Shown here in pieces: positions 8,065-13,491 of a stretch of DNA of 13,491 nt; within the stretch, counting starts at the first letter, position 1, and every line of letters starts with the position of its first letter. The position numbers were made by a program, and so were the translations under genes. The notes under the pieces are model-generated. The model had not been told where the DNA came from, did no database searches, and saw nothing but the letters and a program-made list of their open reading frames with translations. This stretch comes from DASPWV01 sp046727855 (GTDB lineage Bacteria > Acidobacteriota > Vicinamibacteria > Vicinamibacterales > UBA2999): the NCBI GenBank assembly GCA_046727855.1, contig JBKPDL010000085.1, positions 1-13,491 on the forward strand, given 5' to 3'.

Positions 8065-8070
8065 AGTGTA
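8065..8070 (-). promoter_or_regulatory. Candidate -10 hexamer for a leaderless plsY-gpsA transcript
   Basis: TACACT (8070-8065 on the minus strand) lies exactly 6 bases before the plsY ATG. This is the same spacing as the TAGAAT before ftsY. Part of the hexamer is the conserved TGTA end of the REP-like hairpin at 8067-8092. No -35 match is visible. Confidence 0.35.
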
Positions 8071-8092
8071 GCCGCGGACCTTGAGGTCCGCC
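8067..8092. repeat. REP-like hairpin element, copy B
   Basis: A TGTAG head is followed by a hairpin with a 7-base stem, GCGGACC (8074-8080) and GGTCCGC (8085-8091), around a TTGA loop. The layout (TGTAGC head, then GCGG-type stem) matches copy A at 12232-12257 read on the minus strand. The element lies in the 92-base thpR-plsY gap (8059-8150). The rest of that gap, 8093-8150, is G+C-rich with no feature I recognise. Confidence 0.6.
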
Positions 8093-8150
8093 TAGGTCGC
8101 CGCGGCCCTCCCGGGTCCGAGTCGCGCGTCCATGTGCGCTGTCGCGTGGC

Positions 8151-8723
8151 TTAAGCTCCTCCCAGTAGCGTGACACCCAATGGCGTATACGTTGGCCCCT
8201 TCGGAGATGTCTTGCTCTCGTAGAGCGTCACGTGATCGATAGTGCTGCGCGTTGTACCCGCATTGATCTTGCGCAGCGCGTCACGCCAATCGAATCGTTC
8301 AGGCTCTTTCACCCGCGCAACTGTGAGATGCGCGCGGAAGGGGCGGCTCTCGCCGGGAGCGATGATCTGATCGAGGCGCCGGTTTACCAGGGCAGCAAGC
8401 GACGCAGTTTCGTCGCCGCCGCTCGCGACGCCAATCCACACCACACGCGGACGCGACGGCCCGGGGAACACGCCCACGCCGCTGAATTCGATGTCGTAAG
8501 GCGGGAGGGCAATCGGTGCGGCCAACGACAGGCGAACGTTCTCAGCAACTGCCGTGTCCACGTGGCCAATAAAGCGGACTGTGACGTGCGCGGCGGCGTC
8601 AGCCACCCAGGTGACGCGCGGCGGCCGCCTGACCCCGCCGAATTTCGCCTCGAGCTGCTCGCGCACGCTTCGCAACTGCGCGCGCGTGCTTGGGCACACG
8701 TCAACCGCGACGAAGAGCCGCAC
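8151..8723 (-). CDS. thpR: RNA 2',3'-cyclic phosphodiesterase (2H phosphoesterase, ThpR/LigT)
   Basis: This 190-residue protein has the two HxT motifs of the 2H superfamily at the expected spacing: H46-V-T48 in HVTVRFIG and H132-L-T134 in HLTVARV. The N-terminus MRLFVAVDVC matches the family opening (R-x-F-x-A-x-x). Relatives hydrolyse 2',3'-cyclic phosphates at RNA ends and were first described as 2'-5' RNA ligases; the in vivo substrate is uncertain. The GTG at 8723 lies inside the end of cinA (23-base overlap) with no Shine-Dalgarno sequence, so translation probably relies on coupling. cinA-thpR adjacency is common, often followed by recA, which is not present here. It appears to close the operon before the plsY gap. 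Confidence 0.95.
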   Translation of the reverse strand: MRLFVAVDVCPSTRAQLRSVREQLEAKFGGVRRPPRVTWVADAAAHVTVRFIGHVDTAVAENVRLSLAAPIALPPYDIEFSGVGVFPGPSRPRVVWIGVASGGDETASLAALVNRRLDQIIAPGESRPFRAHLTVARVKEPERFDWRDALRKINAGTTRSTIDHVTLYESKTSPKGPTYTPLGVTLLGGA

Positions 8724-9978
8724 GGCGCACCATGTCGATCGCGGTCAGGGCCGAGAAGGACTTCACAACTTCCCGGTTGCCTGGGAACCGGAAGGTCCGA
8801 GTGGCCGGACTGACGTCCGGCCCCACGACCGATATGCAGACGGTTCCGACGGGTTTGTGGTCTGAACCGCCGCCTGGACCCGCGATGCCGGTGATGCCAA
8901 CGCCCACCTCGACGCGCGCGCGTTCGCGAATACCGAGCGCCATGGCTTGTGCGACCGGCTCACTAACCGCGCCGTGCGCCGCGATCAACGACGGGTCGAC
9001 GCCGAGGAGCTCGATCTTCGCTTCGTTGCTATATGCCACGATGCTGCGCTCGACGTAATCGGATGACCCCGGCACGTCGGTGAGGCGCGACGTGGCCAGG
9101 CCGCCGGTACATGATTCTGCGAGGGCAATCTTCCAGCCACGCGCCCGCAGCAAGTCACCCACGACGGTCTCGAGCGTTTTGTCGTCGCGGCTGAAGATGT
9201 CATCTCCAAGCACCTCGTCCATCTGCGCGCAGGCGCGATCGAGCGCGGCTGCCATCGCCGCCAGGTCCGCGCCGCGCGTCGACAGATGCAACTCCACTTG
9301 CCCTGGCATGGCGAGGATCGTGGTCTCGATCGCGGGCGAACCGTTTCGCCACGTGGAGTAAATCGGCTGCGTGAGCTCTTCGACGCGCGATTCTCCCTTG
9401 CCCACAATTTTCAGCACGCGCCGCATCACGCGATGGCCACCAGCCCGCGCTGCCAGACGTTCCGCCACGAGCTTGGCGAGCATCGGCCGCATCTCTCGCG
9501 GCGGACCAGGGAGAAGCACGATGCCTTTGCCGTGATGCTCGAGCCACAAGCCCGGTGCCGTGCCGTTCGGGTTGTCCAGAGCGATCGCGCCCTCGGGCAC
9601 CATCGCCTGACGACGGTTGATCGCGGGCATTTTCCATCCCCGCGCCGCAAACCGCCGTTCGATCGCGTCGATGATTCGCGCATCCTCGTGCAGGGCGAGA
9701 CCGAGATGCGCAGCGACCGTTTCACGCGTGAGATCGTCTTCCGTTGGCCCGAGCCCACCGGTAAAAACAACGAGATCGCTGCGCGCCAGCGCCTGCGCGA
9801 ATTGCCCCTCGAGCTCCGCGGGATCGTCTCCCACAACCGCTTTGCCGAGCACATCGATGCCGATCCCGTTGAGCACTTCAGTGATGTAGAGCGAATTGGT
9901 ATCGAGGCGTGTCGGCGTGAGCAGCTCGCTCCCGACAGCGATGATCGCCGCGCGTCGGAACGCCTCGTCGGTGGGCAT
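8701..9978 (-). CDS. cinA: CinA: MoCF-like domain plus nicotinamide-nucleotide amidohydrolase domain
   Basis: This 425-residue protein has both CinA halves. The N-terminal MoCF/COG1058 domain (about 10-175) has AVGSELL and GGLGPTEDDLT (74-84). A middle region follows, then the C-terminal PncC domain (about 270-420) with AESCTGG (287-293), YSNEAK and GITGIAGPGGG (361-371). The PncC domain deamidates nicotinamide mononucleotide in pyridine-nucleotide salvage; the N-terminal domain is linked to ADP-ribose pyrophosphatase activity in some relatives. I chose the ATG at 9978, which overlaps the pgpA stop as TGATG. A GTG at 9990 would add only MVRL. It overlaps thpR by 23 bases. The name refers to competence-inducible CinA, but nothing here suggests competence control. 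Confidence 0.97.
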   Translation of the reverse strand: MPTDEAFRRAAIIAVGSELLTPTRLDTNSLYITEVLNGIGIDVLGKAVVGDDPAELEGQFAQALARSDLVVFTGGLGPTEDDLTRETVAAHLGLALHEDARIIDAIERRFAARGWKMPAINRRQAMVPEGAIALDNPNGTAPGLWLEHHGKGIVLLPGPPREMRPMLAKLVAERLAARAGGHRVMRRVLKIVGKGESRVEELTQPIYSTWRNGSPAIETTILAMPGQVELHLSTRGADLAAMAAALDRACAQMDEVLGDDIFSRDDKTLETVVGDLLRARGWKIALAESCTGGLATSRLTDVPGSSDYVERSIVAYSNEAKIELLGVDPSLIAAHGAVSEPVAQAMALGIRERARVEVGVGITGIAGPGGGSDHKPVGTVCISVVGPDVSPATRTFRFPGNREVVKSFSALTAIDMVRRAALRRG

Positions 9979-10445
9979 CAGTCGAACCACCCAGGAAGGA
10001 ACGTCACCAGCAGCCGCAGAACGGCATGCGAGTAAACGGCCGCCATGGCGTCATCCATCATCACACCGAAGCCGCCGGGCAGCGATTCGAGACGGCCCGC
10101 GGGAAATGGTTTCAGCACGTCCGTCACGCGGAACAGGATGAAGCCGGCGATGGCCCCGGCGACATTGACGTCAAGGAACGCGAGCGTAATGAGAATGCCG
10201 AGCACTTCGTCGATGACAACCGGGCCCGGATCCTTGCCGCCGAGGAGCCGCTCCGCGACGTTCGCCGACCATATGCCAAGGACGAACGTGACCACCAGCA
10301 TTGCGGCTTCAAGCTGAGGACCGTCGATCAAACGAATCATCGCGTAAACGAACAGTCCGGCCACAGAGCCCGCAGTTCCAGGCGCGACAGGAAAACGGCC
10401 GACGAAGCCGGCCGTTGCGATGAAATAGCCGAGGCGATCGATCAC
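9978..10445 (-). CDS. pgpA: Phosphatidylglycerophosphatase A
   Basis: This 155-residue membrane protein dephosphorylates phosphatidylglycerophosphate to phosphatidylglycerol. PgpA-family signatures are clear: GRFPVAPGTAGSV near the N-terminus, DPGPVVIDEVLG (72-83), FRVTDVLKPFP (105-115) and GGFGVMMDD (124-132), with acidic residues D79, E80, D131 and D132 as likely metal ligands. Three to four hydrophobic segments fit an inner-membrane location. The GTG at 10445 overlaps the stop of the upstream RDD gene as GTGA, and AAGGG lies close upstream. The stop overlaps the cinA ATG. With plsY and gpsA downstream, the region is enriched in phospholipid synthesis genes. Confidence 0.97.
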   Translation of the reverse strand: MIDRLGYFIATAGFVGRFPVAPGTAGSVAGLFVYAMIRLIDGPQLEAAMLVVTFVLGIWSANVAERLLGGKDPGPVVIDEVLGILITLAFLDVNVAGAIAGFILFRVTDVLKPFPAGRLESLPGGFGVMMDDAMAAVYSHAVLRLLVTFLPGWFD

Positions 10446-11380
10446 GCGCCCTTGATGACGCGGGTGCCGGCGAGGCGATCGTGCAGCGCCCTTCGATGCT
10501 GCGAGAAGAACACGGCGATGTAAGGAATGCCGAGGAGGGCGATGGTGAGCAGAATGCCGATCGCGCGCAGAACAGCTGCTGCAACATCAACGCGCTGGCC
10601 ACCTGCTCCCGTGACGCGGATGTGCGTGAGCATCTTCCCGAGAGTCTGGCCCCCGGCCGCAGTAAAAGCAATGAGGTAGCCGCCGTTCAGCAGCAGGAGA
10701 AACGCGATCATCGGAACGGGCGGCACGAGGCGCAGCTCGCCAAACGAGATGCCTGCGATCGCGAGCGTCAGATACAGGACCACAGCGTTGATCGTGCTAA
10801 GGAGCGCGGCGTCGAGCAGCGCGCTGAACAGCCGCCGCCCGATGTGCGCGGTCGGCGCCGACAGCTCGCCTTCCGCACTGGCAACTGCAGTGTCCGGCTC
10901 GGCGGTCGCAAACTCTTCGAGCTGCAGCGACATGCCGTCTTCGTCGCGGCGGATCGTGCGCGGAGTCCGGCGCCGTGCAACCTCGGGCGTTGCGCGCCGC
11001 ACCGCCAGCGGAGGCCGCGGCGGACGCGGCGTAGTGATGAGCGCCGTGTCGTCGTTCTCAGCGGGCGGCGCTGACGTGAACAATGGAAGCGCGGCTGGCG
11101 TTGCAATGCCCACAGCCGTGACCGGCCCTTCCCGCTTTTCGTCATCCTCGGCAACCGAGCGCAGCGGAAATCCGCCGGGCGTGGGCGCCGGCGACGGATC
11201 CGGCTCCCCGATCATGCGATCGAGATCGAAATCCGCCAATGGCGCTTCGGGTTCATCCTGGGAACGCAGTGGCAGCTCAGACGCCGTAACCGTGGGAGTG
11301 GAAAGCGAAAAATCGTAGCCGCAATGACGGCACCGGTCGGTGGTTTCAAACCCGAGATAGCCGCACTTAGGGCACTTCAT
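10442..11380 (-). CDS. Zinc-ribbon / RDD-family membrane protein of unknown function
   Basis: This 312-residue protein has three parts. An N-terminal zinc ribbon has C3, C6, C17 and C20 in CPKCGY and CRHCGY. A long Pro/Ala/Arg-rich stretch (about 25-175) is probably disordered. A C-terminal RDD domain (about 178-312) has IGRRLFSALLDAAL, two or three hydrophobic segments, GQTLGKMLTHIRV (244-256) and the closing HDRLAGTRVI. RDD proteins include candidate transporters, but this one cannot be assigned a substrate. The ATG at 11380 has GAGG about 8 bases upstream and overlaps the TPR gene by 14 bases. The 4-base overlap with pgpA suggests stoichiometric co-translation. The zinc ribbon would be cytoplasmic if the RDD domain has its usual topology. 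Confidence 0.9.
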   Translation of the reverse strand: MKCPKCGYLGFETTDRCRHCGYDFSLSTPTVTASELPLRSQDEPEAPLADFDLDRMIGEPDPSPAPTPGGFPLRSVAEDDEKREGPVTAVGIATPAALPLFTSAPPAENDDTALITTPRPPRPPLAVRRATPEVARRRTPRTIRRDEDGMSLQLEEFATAEPDTAVASAEGELSAPTAHIGRRLFSALLDAALLSTINAVVLYLTLAIAGISFGELRLVPPVPMIAFLLLLNGGYLIAFTAAGGQTLGKMLTHIRVTGAGGQRVDVAAAVLRAIGILLTIALLGIPYIAVFFSQHRRALHDRLAGTRVIKGA

Positions 11381-12203
11381 GCATCGGCCTCGGATCCGCT
11401 GCCGCCGCCGCGAGCAATTCCATTTGAATCTCGGCGCGGAGGCGATCCGCGTCGGGGCGCAGGGAGTCGCCTATCGGCACGCGATCGAGCTCACGAAGCG
11501 CATCGCGCAGTCGTCCTGTCTTGAAGAACGTGCGGCTGCGCGCGATGTACAACTCGGTTGCCGATACACGCGGCAGGTCTTCAGCGGCCGGCGCCATGAT
11601 GGGCGGCGTGGGCCGCGCCACGCCGGTAAACCGCCACGCCGTCATATCGGGAAGAACGCCCAACAGTGCGACAGCCGCGGCGCCGAGTGCGGCCACGATC
11701 AGCAGAATCGTCGCGCCGCTCAGCCTGCGGCGCGGAGGCGCGGGCGAGGACGGCGTCGGCTCGGCTTTGGCGCGCCCTGCCAGCCATCCCCGCGATGTCG
11801 TCGGCGAAACCGGCGATGTGGACGGAGCGGCATCGAGGCGGTCGATACGGTCGAGCACGCCGAGGGCGAGATCGCGCGAAGCGCCCTGATCGAGGGCCGC
11901 GCGCAGGAGCTCGCGCGCGCGTGTAACGTCGCCGTTACGAAAGGCGTCGAGGCCCTGATGGAGCAAGGCTTCCGATTCGCGCTGGCGCTCGGCCTGCGCG
12001 CTGCGCGCCCGCTCGATGTACGCACGCGCACGGTCGTGGTGGCGGTCGAGAAACAGCACGCGCGACCAGAGATTGATGGCCTGGTCGTAATCGTTGGCGA
12101 AGTAGTGATCGAGGCCGGCGAGCAGCAGCTGCTCAATCCGCGCGTCGCGATCGGCGCCAGTGAGCGCCTCGGACTCGGGTCGTTCGGATCGAGCGGGATC
12201 CAT
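11367..12203 (-). CDS. TPR-containing single-span membrane protein of unknown function
   Basis: This 278-residue protein has TPR-like helices at about 22-120 (LLLAGLDHYFANDYDQAINLWSRVL and a second QGLDAFRNGDVTRARELL-type repeat). A Pro/Ser linker with RRR at 158-160 is followed by one membrane span (about 163-184), and a third TPR-like helix pair at 217-265. The positive residues before the span put the N-terminal TPRs in the cytoplasm and the C-terminal part outside. It probably acts as a scaffold; no partner can be named from sequence, though the overlapping RDD gene is the obvious candidate. The ATG at 12203 lacks a Shine-Dalgarno sequence and lies 14 bases after a consensus extended -10 element. 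It is the first gene of the operon. Confidence 0.88.
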   Translation of the reverse strand: MDPARSERPESEALTGADRDARIEQLLLAGLDHYFANDYDQAINLWSRVLFLDRHHDRARAYIERARSAQAERQRESEALLHQGLDAFRNGDVTRARELLRAALDQGASRDLALGVLDRIDRLDAAPSTSPVSPTTSRGWLAGRAKAEPTPSSPAPPRRRLSGATILLIVAALGAAAVALLGVLPDMTAWRFTGVARPTPPIMAPAAEDLPRVSATELYIARSRTFFKTGRLRDALRELDRVPIGDSLRPDADRLRAEIQMELLAAAAADPRPMHEVP

Positions 12204-12217
12204 CGTAAGTGGTGAGG

Positions 12218-12226
12218 ATTATAGCA
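12218..12226 (-). promoter_or_regulatory. Extended -10 promoter for the TPR-RDD-pgpA-cinA-thpR operon
   Basis: The minus strand reads TGCTATAAT (12226-12218), a perfect extended -10 element (TGn plus TATAAT). Transcription about 7 bases downstream, near 12211, would leave a leader of only about 8 bases before the ATG at 12203. No good -35 is visible, which extended -10 promoters tolerate. The REP-like hairpin (12232-12257) lies immediately upstream. Confidence 0.65.
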
Positions 12227-12231
12227 GTTGT

Positions 12232-12257
12232 CGGCGGGCCTGAAGCCCGCCGCTACA
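12232..12257. repeat. REP-like hairpin element, copy A
   Basis: An 8-base perfect stem, CGGCGGGC (12232-12239) and GCCCGCCG (12245-12252), around a CTGAA loop is followed by CTACA. Read on the minus strand it is a TGTAG head followed by the hairpin, the same design as copy B at 8067-8092 but in the opposite orientation. It lies between the TPR operon promoter and the receptor-gene terminator. Confidence 0.65.
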
Positions 12258-12266
12258 GATGAACAA

Positions 12267-12292
12267 GGCCGGGACGCTTTCACGTCCCGGCC
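12267..12292 (-). terminator. Rho-independent terminator of the TonB-receptor remnant
   Basis: A perfect 10-base stem, GGCCGGGACG (12267-12276) with CGTCCCGGCC (12283-12292), encloses a 6-base loop. On the minus strand it is followed by TTGTTC, a T-rich tail. It lies about 40 bases after the stop codon of the receptor remnant and shields the TPR operon promoter from upstream transcription. Confidence 0.8.
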
Positions 12293-12332
12293 CTTCGCGT
12301 CTTGCGTGAGGGCGCCTCGTGCTCTTCGTGTT

Positions 12333-13031
12333 TTAGAAGCGGTAGATCAGCGAGAAACGCAACGCGCGCGTGTTGGTGTTCGCGACACCACCGCGGTACG
12401 AGGCACGTGATGTCGCCTTGCCAAAGTTCTGAATCCCCGCTCCACACGTGGCGAAAGCATCAGAGCCGCACCACACAACGTTGTCCGAGCGAAGCTGCTC
12501 TTGCCGATTGGTGACGTTGAAGATCTCGGCTTTGACCCCAGCCTGATTCGTACCCGCGATACGCCACGTCGCCTCGACCGAGTTGTCGAGATACCATTCC
12601 ATGCCCTCGAGCGGGTCGGAGCCTCGCTCGTCGTAGAAGTAGGTTGTGGTAGCTCCCTGATTCGTCGAGGTTCCGGGCAACAGGACGTTCATGGTGCGCT
12701 GTTTCTCGTAGCGGAACTTCGACAACGCCTCCGTCAGCCCGCCCACCGTCACACTCACCGGCCCAAATGGGCGGGCATACGCTGCGTTCAACTTGAAATT
12801 ATGCGGACGGTCAAATGTTGGCGAACCGTACTTGTTCGCGCCGTTATTCACCTCGGCACACGGGATGATGCCGTTGTTGCCGATCGTCAGATCGACTGTG
12901 GTGCGGCACTGCGCGTCGAGGAAGTCACCGAGCGTGGTGAAGTTGTTGTCGAAATGGTTGCCGCGCGTTCGCGAGTACGTATAGCTCATCCCGGCGTTCC
13001 AGTGACGAAATTGGCAAGATCGAACGAGCGG
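12333..13031 (-). pseudogene. TonB-dependent receptor, C-terminal remnant
   Basis: From the ATG at 12989 the frame encodes 218 residues that look like the last strands of an Oar-like/carboxypeptidase-regulatory-type TonB-dependent receptor. It has alternating aromatic strands such as MSYTYSRTRGN, FDRPHNFKLNAAYARPFG and VKAEIFNVTNRQ, and ends RFSLIYRF with the C-terminal phenylalanine used for outer-membrane assembly. Receptor-like residues (HWNAG) continue upstream of that ATG, but the frame meets a TGA at 13034-13032. Full receptors have roughly 700-1100 residues with signal peptide, plug and 22 strands; here those are absent and ftcD begins at 13076. I therefore call a 5'-deleted pseudogene. 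An assembly join is the alternative. The terminator downstream is intact. Confidence 0.65.
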
Positions 13032-13062
13032 TCAAACGCACCGGGATGCATCGCCGTGCAAC

Positions 13063-13068
13063 TAAAAT
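13063..13068 (+). promoter_or_regulatory. Candidate -10 hexamer for a leaderless ftcD transcript
   Basis: TAAAAT lies 7 bases before the ATG at 13076, so transcription would begin at or next to the start codon. No Shine-Dalgarno sequence precedes the ATG, and no convincing -35 is visible. Confidence 0.45.
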
Positions 13069-13075
13069 CAGCCGC

Positions 13076-13491
13076 ATGGCCATCATCGAATGCGTGCCGA
13101 ACATCAGCGAGGGTCGGCGAACCGACATAGTCAACGGCATCGCAGACGCGTTACGAGCGATCAACGGTGTGCGCGTGCTCGACGTTCAATCCGATTCCGC
13201 GCACAACCGGTCGGTGCTCACCCTGACCGGCGACGCGCCGCCCCTGAAAGACGCGGTCGTGACCTTATTTGATCGCGCGTTGAAAGGCATCGATCTGCGC
13301 CAGCACAGCGGTGAGCACCCGCGCATGGGGGCTGTGGACGTCGTGCCGTTCATCCCGATCGAAGGCGCGACGATGGAGACCTGCGTGGCATTGGCGAAGG
13401 AGGTCGGCGCCGAAATCGCGCGCCTGTTTAGTGTGCCGATCTTTCTCTACGAAGAAGCCGCATCGACGCCCGCGCGGCGGAACCTGGAGGA
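13076..13491 (+). CDS. ftcD: Glutamate formimidoyltransferase (5' part, cut by window edge)
   Basis: The first 138 residues match the formiminotransferase N-terminal subdomain: MAIIECVPNISEGRR, SAHNRSVLTL (41-50) and HSGEHPRMGAVDVVPFIP (77-94). His81 in GEHPRMGA appears to correspond to the catalytic histidine reported at position 82 in the mammalian enzyme. The enzyme moves the formimino group from formiminoglutamate to tetrahydrofolate in histidine degradation. The 3' end is outside the window, so I cannot tell whether a cyclodeaminase domain is fused. It is the only plus-strand gene here, divergent from the receptor remnant, with a TAAAAT hexamer 7 bases before its ATG. The reading frame remains open to the last base. 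Confidence 0.95.
   Translation, partial: MAIIECVPNISEGRRTDIVNGIADALRAINGVRVLDVQSDSAHNRSVLTLTGDAPPLKDAVVTLFDRALKGIDLRQHSGEHPRMGAVDVVPFIPIEGATMETCVALAKEVGAEIARLFSVPIFLYEEAASTPARRNLE

Noticed and set aside
7472..8176. The gpsA frame stays open for 235 codons upstream, suggesting a 568-residue fusion.
   Set aside because: That stretch is another frame of plsY, is arginine-rich, and GpsA is complete from the GTG at 7471.
12986..13075. Small minus-strand coding frame ending SFDLANFVTGTPG before the receptor remnant.
   Set aside because: It is antisense to the ftcD start further upstream, has no recognisable family, and its stop overlaps the remnant; I keep it only as a possible decay product.

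Overview
The window reads as a high-GC chromosome segment of a Gram-negative bacterium. My best guess is Acidobacteriota (Vicinamibacteria-like): the end of a TonB-dependent outer-membrane receptor, the conserved housekeeping clusters and the intergenic hairpin style all point that way. This assignment is an inference from memory of protein style, not from a search. Apart from the last gene, every gene is on the minus strand, so the locus is best read from right to left.

Right to left: (1) 13076-13491, plus strand, the start of a glutamate formimidoyltransferase gene (ftcD-like) that runs off the window. (2) 12333-13031, a C-terminal remnant of a TonB-dependent receptor, closed by a strong hairpin terminator. 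(3) 12203 down to 8151, a tight operon of five overlapping genes: a membrane-anchored TPR protein, a zinc-ribbon/RDD membrane protein, pgpA, cinA and thpR. A consensus extended -10 promoter lies just upstream. (4) 8058 down to 6470, plsY and gpsA, coupled by a GTGA overlap and separated from thpR by a 92-base gap holding a REP-like hairpin. Together (3) and (4) hold three steps of phospholipid synthesis: glycerol-3-phosphate supply, its first acylation, and phosphatidylglycerol formation. (5) 6470-6183, a non-coding gap with a 12-13-base tandem array. (6) 6182 down to 2262, ftsY then ribD-ribE-ribBA. (7) 2098 to the window edge, ffh-rpsP-khpA-rimM, the usual SRP/30S-maturation cluster, broken by a heptanucleotide tandem array between ffh and rpsP.

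Both SRP GTPases (Ffh and its receptor FtsY) therefore sit in one co-directional block, with the riboflavin genes between them. ribH is not present. All full-length genes look intact. Half of the starts are GTG or TTG, and most adjacent genes overlap or abut, suggesting translational coupling.

The most unusual material is between genes. The two tandem arrays are unrelated in sequence but share a layout: a short inverted copy just after the upstream stop codon, a spacer, then a long array running up to the next gene's start. In both cases the inverted copy can pair with several array units. In addition, three genes that follow a gap (ftsY, plsY, ftcD) have a TAnnnT hexamer exactly 6-7 bases before the start codon and no clear Shine-Dalgarno sequence, which is leaderless-promoter geometry. 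I did not find a defence system, CRISPR array, tRNA, rRNA or insertion sequence.
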